Positions 1 through 8,445 of a DNA stretch of 64,000 nucleotides are shown here, in pieces. A program made the translations under genes and the position numbers. The notes beneath the pieces were generated by a model that made no database searches, was not told where the DNA came from, and was given only the letters and a program-made list of their open reading frames with translations. The number at the start of each line of letters is the position of its first letter. Positions within the stretch are counted from its first letter, which is position 1. The stretch is from Paenibacillus rhizosphaerae (GTDB taxonomy: Bacteria; Bacillota; Bacilli; Paenibacillales; Paenibacillaceae), in assembly GCF_014192015.1 (NCBI RefSeq), contig NZ_JACHXJ010000002.1, positions 1,178,001 to 1,242,000 on the forward strand. Reading direction: 5' to 3'.

Positions 1-129
1 CCCAATAAGCAAACCTTTTGCAGGGCGAACCTGATACGCGTTATAAGCAGCTGCAGTCGGCGGGGCAGAGTTCATGATAGATCCATCGACAAATATATGT
101 TCATGTCCGGTAGCGCTGGGCATGAACAT
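1..129 (-). CDS. possible partial CDS running off the left edge
   Basis: After the stop of the ROK gene the same minus-strand frame stays open to the window edge, and the translation (for example VDGSIMNSAPPTAAAYNAYQ) looks protein-like. ATG codons in this frame lie at 129, 123 and 75, but none has a convincing Shine-Dalgarno sequence. No family is recognised. The complementary plus frame is also open for part of this stretch, so the strand is not certain. Downstream co-transcription with the ROK gene would fit the spacing. Confidence 0.28.
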   Translation of the reverse strand, partial: MFMPSATGHEHIFVDGSIMNSAPPTAAAYNAYQVRPAKGLLIG

Positions 130-134
130 ATATT
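92..134. repeat. perfect 14-bp inverted repeat
   Basis: AATATATGTTCATG at 92-105 is repeated in inverted form at 121-134 with a 15-nt spacer. No T-run follows on either strand, so this is not a standard terminator. It lies just beyond the ROK gene stop and could be an operator or an mRNA hairpin. Confidence 0.6.
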
Positions 135-159
135 GCTGTAAAGGAGCGCCAGCATAAAG

Positions 160-1287
160 TTATTGTACCGTTTTCTTCTTGAAGATTTCATGCAGTCCAA
201 GCATCGCCGCCCCCAAGGCAGACCCGTACTTTTTCCAGTGGAATACGACGATCGGTGTGTCCCCATAGGGGGAGTGATCGGCTTCGTGAATCGCATCTAC
301 GAGACGGTTGAAAAATGCGGAATTGTCGGTAATCCAGCCGCCCAGGATCATTTTTTGCGGGTTGAGCATTTCCAGCATTTTTCCGCAATAATCGGCAATA
401 TCACGGATAATGAGCTCCCCTTGGTCACTGAAAGGCTGCACGCCGGCGAGAACCAGGTCCATAAAGGCTTGAACCGTTGCTTCCGGCGACATGGATCCGA
501 ACTCTTCCGGATGGTTCCTGCGAAGTCTCTCCGCAAGGATGGGCGTGCAATACGGAGAGAGGTGAGTGGTTCGTCCGGCCGCTCCGCTGGAGCCGTGATA
601 AATCTCCCCGTTCAGGACAAGCCCAGCTCCTGTACCTTGACCGATCAACAGAAAAATAATGGTATGATCATTTTTGGCGGCTCCGCTAAATCGTTCGGCA
701 AATCCGGCGGCGTCCAAATCATTCGTCAGCAGTACCGGAATCGAGAGTTCTTGCTCCAACACTTGACGCATAGGGAACTGTTCCAGCTGCAAATATTTAG
801 ATGAAATGACGATGCTTTGCGTCTCATCGAGTCTCCCTGGCAGGGAGATGCCGATGCGTCTGATGAGCTCGTGGGGAATCCGCTGCTCATGGATGAATTG
901 CTGCAGCTGTTTAACCAGCGAAGTTCGAATTTGGTCCTGGCCGCGCACCGATTCCAGGCTTTGGCTGGCAACCAGCTGACCGTTTAAGTCGAGCAGCACG
1001 CCATGCGCCGGCGAACTCGAAATATCGACGCCAATGACATACCCGCCGTCAGCGCGAATATTCAGCAGGGTCATTTTTCGCCCGACCCCTTTACCGGCCA
1101 TACCGGTCTCGTGCACGAGCTGTTCACGGATGAGCTCCTCGATCAACACGGATACGGTCGTCGGGCTCAGCTTAGTTTTGCGCGATAATTCGACACGGGA
1201 TATCGGTCCATGCTCAAAAATCATATGCAGCAGTGTCGAAACGTTGATCTCCCGCAGCATTTGCTGGTTTCCTACTTTATTCGTCAT
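160..1287 (-). CDS. ROK-family transcriptional repressor
   Basis: 375 aa, the usual size of NagC/XylR-type ROK regulators. An N-terminal winged helix-turn-helix (about residues 10-65) is followed by a ROK sugar-kinase-like domain beginning near VIGVDISSS. The sequence lacks the usual CxCGxxGC zinc motif: the equivalent region reads GAAGRTTHLSPYC with a single cysteine, so the effector domain is degenerate compared with glucokinases. The start has AGGAG nine bases upstream and a consensus promoter at 1441-1413. It is divergent from the sugar operon starting at 1681 and is inferred to repress it until a sugar ligand binds. Confidence 0.9.
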   Translation of the reverse strand: MTNKVGNQQMLREINVSTLLHMIFEHGPISRVELSRKTKLSPTTVSVLIEELIREQLVHETGMAGKGVGRKMTLLNIRADGGYVIGVDISSSPAHGVLLDLNGQLVASQSLESVRGQDQIRTSLVKQLQQFIHEQRIPHELIRRIGISLPGRLDETQSIVISSKYLQLEQFPMRQVLEQELSIPVLLTNDLDAAGFAERFSGAAKNDHTIIFLLIGQGTGAGLVLNGEIYHGSSGAAGRTTHLSPYCTPILAERLRRNHPEEFGSMSPEATVQAFMDLVLAGVQPFSDQGELIIRDIADYCGKMLEMLNPQKMILGGWITDNSAFFNRLVDAIHEADHSPYGDTPIVVFHWKKYGSALGAAMLGLHEIFKKKTVQ

Positions 1288-1412
1288 CGCATTCTCCTAC
1301 TTTCGGAAGTTATGATTGGCCGAGTCCTCGTCGGGACAGGCGTGCTGATCCCTGGCGGTTGGGCTGAAAGAGGCATAGGAACGGGAGTGTAGCCTATTCT
1401 TGTGTCAATGCG

Positions 1413-1441
1413 ATTATAGAAAATGCCCATGGTGCTGTCAA
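1413..1441 (-). promoter_or_regulatory. consensus sigma-A promoter for the ROK gene
   Basis: On the minus strand TTGACA (1441-1436) and TATAAT (1418-1413) are separated by exactly 17 bases. Both hexamers match consensus perfectly. The predicted leader to the ROK start is about 120 nt. Confidence 0.85.
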
Positions 1442-1498
1442 CGAGTCCCAGTCAAAGCAGGGCGGCGGAAGGAATAGAAAATAAATTAAAAATACACA

Positions 1499-1528
1499 TT
1501 GACAGGGCCGTAAAAGCGTCCCTATAAT
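1499..1528 (+). promoter_or_regulatory. consensus sigma-A promoter for the sugar transport operon
   Basis: TTGACA at 1499-1504 and TATAAT at 1523-1528 with an 18-base spacer, both perfect matches. It fires away from the ROK promoter; the two -35 boxes are only about 57 bp apart. A promoter this strong needs repression, which fits the adjacent repressor gene. Confidence 0.88.
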
Positions 1529-1570
1529 GATCACAAACGTGCCCCTAAGGGACCAGAATTTTTTTCGTTA

Positions 1571-1597
1571 ATTAATTTGTCCGGTGGAAAAATTAAT
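1571..1597. promoter_or_regulatory. candidate ROK operator
   Basis: ATTAATTT (1571-1578) and AAATTAAT (1590-1597) form an inverted repeat with an 11-nt spacer about 35 bases downstream of the predicted transcription start. A/T-rich arms split by a short spacer resemble the architecture of Bacillus XylR-type operators. Assignment to the neighbouring ROK protein is inference. Confidence 0.5.
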
Positions 1598-1680
1598 CGA
1601 AAAGGGAGATGATGGAGTTCGATCTTTGAGGAATCCCGCTAGGCATGCAGCAGTCATTTATTCCGAGGAGGGGAATTACT

Positions 1681-2613
1681 ATGACATCCTGGTTGGACCG
1701 AGCAGCACTCAAAAAGGCCAAAAAATATAAAATCCTGTACCTGATGATTCTCCCCGGCATCGTCTACTTGCTCATCAACAACTACATTCCCATGTTTGGC
1801 ATCGTCATCGCCTTTAAGGAAATCGACTTCTCCAAAGGGGTCTTCGGCGGGGATTGGATTGGTCTTCGAAACTTCGAGTATCTCTTCAAGACGTCCGAGG
1901 CCTACATCATCACCCGGAATACCATCCTCTACAACGTTGTATTCATCATCCTCAATCTTGTCTTCGCCGTTGCGCTGGCCATTTTGCTGGCTGAAGTCAA
2001 ACATCGTTTTTTAAAGCGCTTTTACCAAAGTGCAATTCTGCTGCCCTATCTCATCTCTACGGTCATTGTCGGTTACCTGGTTTTTTCATTATTGAGCATG
2101 GAAACGGGCTTCATGAACAAATCGGTCCTGCCTCTTCTCGGCCTGGATCCCGTCATGTGGTATACGGAACCGAAATATTGGCCGGTCATCCTCACCATCG
2201 TCAAGCTGTGGCACAGCATCGGCTATTTGTGCATCATTTACTTTGCCGCCATTGTCGGCATCGACCAAGAGTATTACGAAGCCGCCACATTGGATGGGGC
2301 AGGGAAGTTCAAGCAAATTTTTCACATCACCCTGCCGTCTCTTACTCCCGTCATCACCATCATGACCCTGATGCAGATCGGGCGGATATTCTACGCAGAC
2401 TTCGGTCTGTTCTACCAAGTGACGCTTGACTCCGGGCCGCTGCTTCCAACAACCAATGTGCTGGATACATACGTATATCGGGCGCTGCTCAAAAGCGGGG
2501 ACATCGGAATGGCTTCCGCCGCAGGTTTCTACCAATCCGTGATTGGCTTCGCGCTGATCCTCATTTCCAATTTTGTTGTAAAGAAGATCAACCCCGACAA
2601 CTCATTGTTCTAA
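1681..2613 (+). CDS. sugar ABC transporter permease, LplB type
   Basis: 310 aa from the ATG preceded by GAGGAGGGG nine bases upstream. An earlier in-frame ATG at 1645 has no good ribosome site, so the later start is preferred. Six hydrophobic segments are visible, and the cytoplasmic EAA loop reads YYEAATLDGAGKFKQIF, the contact site for the transporter ATPase. The protein would sit in the cytoplasmic membrane with the permease at 2630 as heteromeric partner and receive substrate from the lipoprotein encoded at 6887. No ATPase gene is in the locus. Confidence 0.93.
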   Translation: MTSWLDRAALKKAKKYKILYLMILPGIVYLLINNYIPMFGIVIAFKEIDFSKGVFGGDWIGLRNFEYLFKTSEAYIITRNTILYNVVFIILNLVFAVALAILLAEVKHRFLKRFYQSAILLPYLISTVIVGYLVFSLLSMETGFMNKSVLPLLGLDPVMWYTEPKYWPVILTIVKLWHSIGYLCIIYFAAIVGIDQEYYEAATLDGAGKFKQIFHITLPSLTPVITIMTLMQIGRIFYADFGLFYQVTLDSGPLLPTTNVLDTYVYRALLKSGDIGMASAAGFYQSVIGFALILISNFVVKKINPDNSLF

Positions 2614-2629
2614 TAAGGAGGCGGAGTCC

Positions 2630-3511
2630 TTGAGAAGAACACGGATTGAACAAGTCATCATCCATTTTATTTTTTGGTTGATTGTCGCGTTTTGCCTGGT
2701 TCCGTTTCTGCTGCTGATCCTGGCCTCGTTCACCGATGAGGATGCGATCATCCGGGAAGGTTACTCGTTTTTTCCTAGTGAATGGAGTCTGGATAGCTAT
2801 CTGTTCATTTTTCAAAAATCGGGGGAGATCCTTAATTCTTATGGCATTTCCATCGCTGTGACTATTTTAGGGACACTGGCCAGTCTGGTCCTGATGACAT
2901 TGCTCGCTTATCCGCTATCGAAGAGGGATTTACCGCTGCGCAATTTCTTATCATTTATCGTCTTCTTCACGATGCTCTTCAACGGGGGACTTGTTCCGAC
3001 CTATTTAATTTACTCGAATGTTTTCCATATCACCAATACCCTGCTTGCGCTGATCGTTCCGGGGCTTCTGGTCAGTGCCTTCTATGTAATTTTGCTGCGG
3101 ACGTTTTTTACCGTATCGGTTCCGGAAGCGGTACTCGAGTCGGCGAACATGGATGGAGCGGGTGAATTTCGAATATTTGTGCAGATGGCACTGCCGCTGT
3201 CTCTTCCCGTGCTGGCAACGGTCGGATTATTTCAGGTGATTAACTACTGGAACGATTGGTTTAACGGACTCATTTACATTTCGGACTCCAGGCTGTACAG
3301 CATACAGGTGCTTCTGAATACCATTTTGCTGAACGTACAATATTTGCTTGATAACGTAGACTATTCTTCAAGGGTGGACGGCAGTTCCATCCCGACCCAG
3401 GGCGTCCGCCTGGCTATTGCCGTCATCGGCGCGCTGCCGATTGTGTTAACGTATCCGTTCTTTCAGAGATTTTTCGTTAAAGGGCTGACCGTCGGGGCGG
3501 TCAAAGGATGA
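2630..3511 (+). CDS. carbohydrate ABC transporter permease, YtcP/LplC (MalG) type
   Basis: 293 aa with a TTG start set by AAGGAGG seven to eight bases upstream; no better ATG is near. Membrane segments and an EAA loop (LESANMDGAGEFRIF) place it in the MalG-like half of the CUT1 transporters. The C-terminal PFFQRFFVKGLTVGAVKG ending is typical of this subfamily. It follows the first permease by 16 bases and is surely co-transcribed. Together they form the membrane channel of an oligosaccharide importer. Confidence 0.94.
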   Translation: MRRTRIEQVIIHFIFWLIVAFCLVPFLLLILASFTDEDAIIREGYSFFPSEWSLDSYLFIFQKSGEILNSYGISIAVTILGTLASLVLMTLLAYPLSKRDLPLRNFLSFIVFFTMLFNGGLVPTYLIYSNVFHITNTLLALIVPGLLVSAFYVILLRTFFTVSVPEAVLESANMDGAGEFRIFVQMALPLSLPVLATVGLFQVINYWNDWFNGLIYISDSRLYSIQVLLNTILLNVQYLLDNVDYSSRVDGSSIPTQGVRLAIAVIGALPIVLTYPFFQRFFVKGLTVGAVKG

Positions 3512-3612
3512 TGTCCCTGCAGCATGTTAAGGAGGTGATGAATGAAGGGCTGCCAGAGGTTGCAGGGCGTGGTAATAAATAAACAAGAAACCAAATCAGG
3601 GAGGCTAATCCA

Positions 3613-4404
3613 TTGAAAATCAGTATTGGCGGTTTTTCTTTCTTCAATATGATCCGGGAAGGGAAGATGGATACGTTCGGATACCTGGAATCTTCCAAGT
3701 ACAGATACCATCTCGATACCGTTGATTTGTGGAACGGAACCTTTGAAGGGGTTAAGGACGACATTTTTTCCTTGCCTGATGAAGCTTACATTCAACGTCT
3801 GGCCGAAGCGATACGGGAGAAAGAAATGACGGTTATCAACATCGCGGTGGATGGGGCGCATTTATGGGATGAGGATCGCGACAAGCGCAACAGGCTTTAT
3901 GAAAACGCTGTCGCCTATCTATCCATTGCGGAGAAGCTTGGCGCGCGGACCATTCGCATCGATGCTGGAGATCAAAGCTCGGCGCCCGGGTCGGAAGAGC
4001 AGTTCGAATATGTTGTGAACAAGTTTGAAGCGTTGAGCCGGAGAGCGGCTGACCTTGGACTCATCGTCGGACCTGAAAATCATATGGGAACCTCCAAAGA
4101 TCCAAAGTACTTAAAAAGAGTGGCCGAGGCGGTCAATCACCCGAACTTTGGCATATTGCTCCATATGGGCCGCTGGGATACGGATGAAGACATTGGCGAC
4201 ACGTTGGTGGCGCCGTGGGTTTATCATACGCATTTTGACGGCAAAACGACAGGATCACCAAAGGGCGAACAAATGGTGAAGGCACTGATGGATGCCGGAT
4301 ATGACGGATACTGGGGCATCGAGTACAACGCGCCGGACAATCAATACGCAGAGATGGAATGGGCGATCGCTTCCGTGAAGCGGATGTTGAGCCGTTTAAA
4401 TTAA
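3613..4404 (+). CDS. sugar phosphate isomerase/epimerase (TIM barrel)
   Basis: 263 aa, TTG start after GGGAGG. The sequence has the xylose-isomerase-like TIM-barrel pattern with likely metal ligands: Glu in VGPENHMG, His in LLHMGRW, His in VYHTHFDG and Glu in WGIEYN. This fold covers inosose isomerases, dehydratases and sugar epimerases, so the exact reaction cannot be read from sequence. Its position between ABC permeases and a Gfo/Idh dehydrogenase suggests the two enzymes act in succession on an imported sugar or cyclitol in the cytoplasm. Confidence 0.85.
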   Translation: MKISIGGFSFFNMIREGKMDTFGYLESSKYRYHLDTVDLWNGTFEGVKDDIFSLPDEAYIQRLAEAIREKEMTVINIAVDGAHLWDEDRDKRNRLYENAVAYLSIAEKLGARTIRIDAGDQSSAPGSEEQFEYVVNKFEALSRRAADLGLIVGPENHMGTSKDPKYLKRVAEAVNHPNFGILLHMGRWDTDEDIGDTLVAPWVYHTHFDGKTTGSPKGEQMVKALMDAGYDGYWGIEYNAPDNQYAEMEWAIASVKRMLSRLN

Positions 4405-4426
4405 AAAAACCGAAGGGATGATCCAA

Positions 4427-5557
4427 ATGGGAAGAACCGTCCGCATTGGCTTAATTGGAGCAGGTTTGATCGGCAAAGCTCACCTGAGAAATTACGCGAA
4501 TATGGAGGATGTGCAGATCGTGTCCATTTGCGACATTAATGAACAGGAAGCCCTCAAGGTCGCGCATGAGTTCCAGATTCCTCACGTATATACCGATTTC
4601 AGAGAAATGCTGAAGCGCGACGACATCGAAGCCGTTGATGTCTGCCTGCACAACAATTTGCATGCCCCCGTGACGATTGCCGCTTTTGAGGCAGGCAAGG
4701 ACGTATACTGCGAGAAACCGATCGCCGGGACTTACCGGGACGGAGTGTCCATGCTCGAAGCGTCAGAAGATTACGGCAAGAAACTGCATATTCAGCTGGG
4801 CACCTTGTATCGAAAAGAAACCAAGGCTGCAAAAGCGCTGATCGACGGGGGCATGCTCGGCAAGCTGTATCATGCCAGGGCTACCGGCCATCGTCGGAGA
4901 GGACGCCCTTACATCGACGGATACGGCACACCGGCTTTTCTGAACAAACAAATCGCTGCCGGCGGAGCCCTGATTGACATGGGGGTCTACCATATCGCGC
5001 AAATGCTGTACCTGCTTGGCACACCGAAAGTGGAGCGGATTTCGGGCAAAGGCTACCGGGAAATGGATGTGGATGCCGGGCGTTCCGGGCAGGCGGTTTT
5101 TGACGTGGAGGAGCTGGGGCTGGGTTTCATTAAATTCGAAGGCGGCGCTACGCTCGATATTATTGAAGCGTGGAGCATTCACCTTGGAAGCATCGAAGGC
5201 TGCTCTGTGGTTGGGGATAAAGGGGGCATCAAGCTGCCGGCCTATTCAGATCAGCAAATTTTGGCTCCGTTCAGTTTTCACACGACGATTTGCGATATGG
5301 ACGTTAACGGCAGCGTCAACCTGGATGAGATGGACGGCCGCTGGAATCATTTGAAGCCGAATTATGACGCATACCAATCCTCACAGCATCACTGGGTCGC
5401 CGCGCTGCAGGGAAGAGTGGAGCTGCTTCCAACGGCTCACATCGCTTCGCAGACGATGCTGATTAGCGAAGGCATTTATTTATCCGACCGGCTTGGGCGG
5501 GAAGTAAGTAGCGACGAGATCATCGAACAATCCCTGTCGAAAGCGATCCAGCTCTAA
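4427..5557 (+). CDS. Gfo/Idh/MocA-family NAD(P)-dependent dehydrogenase
   Basis: 376 aa. The ATG at 4427 is preferred over 4418 because GAAGGG lies ten bases before it but abuts the earlier codon. A Rossmann fold opens with RIGLIGAGLIGKAH. The signature YCEKPIAG carries the lysine conserved in the family, and the C-terminal half is the usual mixed alpha/beta substrate domain with AGGALIDMGVYHI. Likely oxidises or reduces a ring carbon of the sugar handled by the neighbouring isomerase. Substrate unknown. Confidence 0.88.
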   Translation: MGRTVRIGLIGAGLIGKAHLRNYANMEDVQIVSICDINEQEALKVAHEFQIPHVYTDFREMLKRDDIEAVDVCLHNNLHAPVTIAAFEAGKDVYCEKPIAGTYRDGVSMLEASEDYGKKLHIQLGTLYRKETKAAKALIDGGMLGKLYHARATGHRRRGRPYIDGYGTPAFLNKQIAAGGALIDMGVYHIAQMLYLLGTPKVERISGKGYREMDVDAGRSGQAVFDVEELGLGFIKFEGGATLDIIEAWSIHLGSIEGCSVVGDKGGIKLPAYSDQQILAPFSFHTTICDMDVNGSVNLDEMDGRWNHLKPNYDAYQSSQHHWVAALQGRVELLPTAHIASQTMLISEGIYLSDRLGREVSSDEIIEQSLSKAIQL

Positions 5558-6774
5558 TGCTGCCCTTAAAGAAGAGGGAGGTCCATCCGGCGGCCGGCCA
5601 TTCCTCCGGTTCGTTGTCGGCACTGAAACGTTTCAACTTTTTCCTGTATGGCACGATTGCGATTTTGACTTCATTCTTTCCCTTGTATTTTCAAAACATT
5701 GGACTCAGCAAAGTGGAAATAGGCATGGTGATGGCCGGTGGACCCTTCATTTCCATCTTCGCCAATCCATTCTGGGGTTATTGGAGCGACCGGCTGCAGA
5801 ATGTGAAACGCATTCTCATTTTTCTTCTGACCGGGAATTTGCTATCGACGATCGTGGTGTTTCAGCTACGTGAATATGCCATCATTTTCGCCTTCATGCT
5901 GATCTTCTTTTTCTTCAACAGTCCCACGTTCTCACAGAGCAACAGTCTGATTCTGAATGCCATTGAGAACACGAACTACAAGTTTGGCGCATTTCGCCTA
6001 TGGGGATCGCTGGGATGGGCGATCATCGCCGCGTTGGCCGGTCCGGTTCTCAGCTGGATGGGGCTGGTGAATCTTTGGATGTTGTACGGGATCATGATGC
6101 TGATCTCACTCGCATTTACCATTGGATTACCTCAGGGCAGAGTGACTTCCAAGCCGAAGACCGAAAGACAAAGCTATTGGAAAGTCATGCTGTCGAGCAA
6201 GCTGTTCTTTGTATTCGTTATCCTGGGCATCCTCATTTCGGTTCCCAACTCGATCAACCAAACGTTCGTCACGCTGTACATTTCCAACCTGGGAGGCTCC
6301 AACGAATTGATCGGCTGGTCGGTGTTTCTGTCGGCAATCTTTGAAATTCCAGTGTTTCTGCTGTTTGACCGATTCCTGAAAAAGTCGGCAAGGATGATGC
6401 TGGGAGGGCTTGTCATCGTAAGTTTCCTGTTCGTCATCCGCTGGTTGTTGATGTCGGTTGCCGGCGGCCCGCTCCAGGTCATCTTTATCCAAGTGCTGCA
6501 CTGTATTACGTTCGGTGGCTACTATTATATCGGAACCAGTCTGACCGCACTTTTAATACCCGCTGAGTACAGAGCGACCGGGCAGGCCATTTATGCCCTA
6601 ACGTGGGGTGGCATTTCCGGCATTATCGCAGGTCTGTTCGGCGGCTGGATGTTCGATTATTTGGGTCCCCAAACGATGTATTCGATTTGCGCGATCATAT
6701 CTGTGGCAGGGGTCGTCGGTTTTACGTTCATGTGGATGAAATACCGCAAGCAGTCCGAGTTGGCGGCATCATGA
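5557..6774 (+). CDS. MFS transporter of the LacY/PPP-like group
   Basis: 405 aa with about twelve membrane segments; start overlaps the preceding stop by one base (TAATG), indicating translational coupling. The pattern of an N-terminal FPLYFQNIGLSKVEIGMV segment and WGYWSDR between helices 2 and 3 matches the MFS_1-like sugar/aromatic acid group. Having both an ABC importer and an MFS carrier in one operon suggests one takes up the oligomer and the other moves a monomer or exports a product. Direction of transport is not visible. Confidence 0.82.
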   Translation: MLPLKKREVHPAAGHSSGSLSALKRFNFFLYGTIAILTSFFPLYFQNIGLSKVEIGMVMAGGPFISIFANPFWGYWSDRLQNVKRILIFLLTGNLLSTIVVFQLREYAIIFAFMLIFFFFNSPTFSQSNSLILNAIENTNYKFGAFRLWGSLGWAIIAALAGPVLSWMGLVNLWMLYGIMMLISLAFTIGLPQGRVTSKPKTERQSYWKVMLSSKLFFVFVILGILISVPNSINQTFVTLYISNLGGSNELIGWSVFLSAIFEIPVFLLFDRFLKKSARMMLGGLVIVSFLFVIRWLLMSVAGGPLQVIFIQVLHCITFGGYYYIGTSLTALLIPAEYRATGQAIYALTWGGISGIIAGLFGGWMFDYLGPQTMYSICAIISVAGVVGFTFMWMKYRKQSELAAS

Positions 6775-6788
6775 AGATCGGGATCGGA

Positions 6789-6814
6789 CGAATGCCGCTG
6801 TACAGCGGCATTCG
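6789..6814 (+). repeat. perfect 26-bp intercistronic palindrome (stem-loop)
   Basis: CGAATGCCGCTG and its exact complement CAGCGGCATTCG flank the two-base centre TA, giving a GC-rich hairpin between the MFS and binding-protein genes. No T-run follows, so read-through is expected. Such hairpins often mark processing or 3' protection points that raise the level of binding-protein mRNA. Confidence 0.75.
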
Positions 6815-6886
6815 TTACCCTTTCTGCTGCACTTCAGCTACAAGCGTCGAGATTCCATATTGAAGATCCTGGGAGGTCTGGTGCGT

Positions 6887-8407
6887 ATGTGGAGAAAGTC
6901 GGTTCATTCCTTGTTGTTCTTCGTGCTGGCTGTTACCGTCGTTTTAAGCGGATGTTCAAGCTCCTCTTCAAACGGTGACAAGGAGCCGTCGGCGTCAACG
7001 CAGGAAGGGTCTGGTGACGGTAAGCTTGCCCCTTACGAGATCACCATCGCTTTTTGGGGACCGGATCAGCGTGATCTTGGTCTTGTAGAGCAGGAAATCA
7101 GCAAGATCACGAAAGAAAAAATCAATGCAACCGTCAAGCTGAAACGCATCGAGGCAGCTGCGTGGACGCAGCAAAAAGTGTTGATGTTCTCCGGCAATGA
7201 GAAAATCGATCTGGTGTTTACAGGGGAGGACCAGTATATTTCGGAAGTCGCGCAAAAGAAGCTGCTGCCCATCGACGACCTGCTTCAGTCCCACGGCCAG
7301 GATATTCTGGCAGCCTTCGATCCGGACGTACTGGCTGCGGCAAAAATTGACGGCAAAATATATGGCGTTCCAACGATCCGGGATTTTGCAGCTTATCCGA
7401 CTATTCTGATGCGAACGGATTGGTTAAAAGAAAGCAATATTGACGTCAGCCAAGTGAAGACGGTAGAGGATTTGGAGCCGATTTTTGCAAGCGTTAAAAA
7501 GAAGCATCCGGAAGCCAATATGCTGGGTAAAGCGTCGGGCGGAGGTTCCATTGCCTATCCACTGCTGCAAACGACGATTGATCCATTGGGTGACATGATC
7601 GGTGTGCTTACAGATCCGAATCAGCTGAAGGTCGTCAATTTGTATGAGAGCGAGGAATATGCGAAGTTCATCGGGTTGATTCACAAATGGTTTCTAGCTG
7701 GATACATCCCCAAGGACATAGCAACGACCTCGCAAACCGGCCGGGATTATATCAAGGCAAACATCGGGTTCGCGACACCGAATAAGGGCAAACCGGGGAT
7801 TACGACGCAAACGGGAGCATGGGCTGGCAAAGAGCTGACGGAAGTCGCACTCGCGCCGCCCAAAATGAATACGCTGACGATTATGAACGCGATGCTTGCC
7901 ATTGCGGCCAAATCCAAAAATCCCGAGCGGTCGATGATGTTTCTGAATTTGCTCTACTCGGACAAACAAATCATCAATTTGCTGGATTGGGGGATCGAAG
8001 GCAAACATTATCAGGTGAAGGAAGACGGGACGATTGACTTTCCGGAAGGTGTGGATGCAACGAACAGCGGCTACAACATGAGACAAGGCTGGATGTTCGG
8101 AAATCAGCTGCTGTCTTATCCGTGGTCGACGGACAGTCCCGATATATGGAAGCAAATGGAGGCGTTTAACCAAAGCGCGGAGAAGTCTGCAGCGCTCGGA
8201 TTCACCTATAACTCGGAGCCGGTCAAAACCGAATTGGCCGCGATCCAGAATGTCGTTCAGCAATATTCCAAGGCGCTTGAGACAGGGACTCTGGATCCGG
8301 ATGTCAACTTGCCGAAATTCAATGCAGCATTAAAATCAGCCGGAATCGATAAAGTGATCGCTGAAAAACAAAGGCAGCTGGACGCATGGGCTGCAAGCAA
8401 CAAGTGA
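6887..8407 (+). CDS. ABC transporter solute-binding lipoprotein (DUF3502 C-terminus)
   Basis: 506 aa from the ATG (MWRKSVHS) with GGGAGG ten bases upstream; the TTG at 6860 is a weaker choice. A signal peptide with lipobox VLSGC puts the lipidated cysteine at residue 23, followed by a Ser-rich linker. The body is a family 1 extracellular solute-binding fold, and the last 130 residues look like DUF3502, common in Paenibacillus binding proteins. It should hand substrate to the permeases at 1681 and 2630. It is last in the operon, behind the stem-loop at 6789. Confidence 0.9.
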   Translation: MWRKSVHSLLFFVLAVTVVLSGCSSSSSNGDKEPSASTQEGSGDGKLAPYEITIAFWGPDQRDLGLVEQEISKITKEKINATVKLKRIEAAAWTQQKVLMFSGNEKIDLVFTGEDQYISEVAQKKLLPIDDLLQSHGQDILAAFDPDVLAAAKIDGKIYGVPTIRDFAAYPTILMRTDWLKESNIDVSQVKTVEDLEPIFASVKKKHPEANMLGKASGGGSIAYPLLQTTIDPLGDMIGVLTDPNQLKVVNLYESEEYAKFIGLIHKWFLAGYIPKDIATTSQTGRDYIKANIGFATPNKGKPGITTQTGAWAGKELTEVALAPPKMNTLTIMNAMLAIAAKSKNPERSMMFLNLLYSDKQIINLLDWGIEGKHYQVKEDGTIDFPEGVDATNSGYNMRQGWMFGNQLLSYPWSTDSPDIWKQMEAFNQSAEKSAALGFTYNSEPVKTELAAIQNVVQQYSKALETGTLDPDVNLPKFNAALKSAGIDKVIAEKQRQLDAWAASNK

Positions 8408-8445
8408 AGGACCTCTCTGTACCAAGAAAATAGAAGTCAATACGA

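Noticed and set aside
163-804. 213-codon plus-strand ORF opposite the ROK gene
   Set aside because: Fully antisense to a convincing ROK regulator and without protein-family character; AAAGGAG near 140 is too far from its first ATG.
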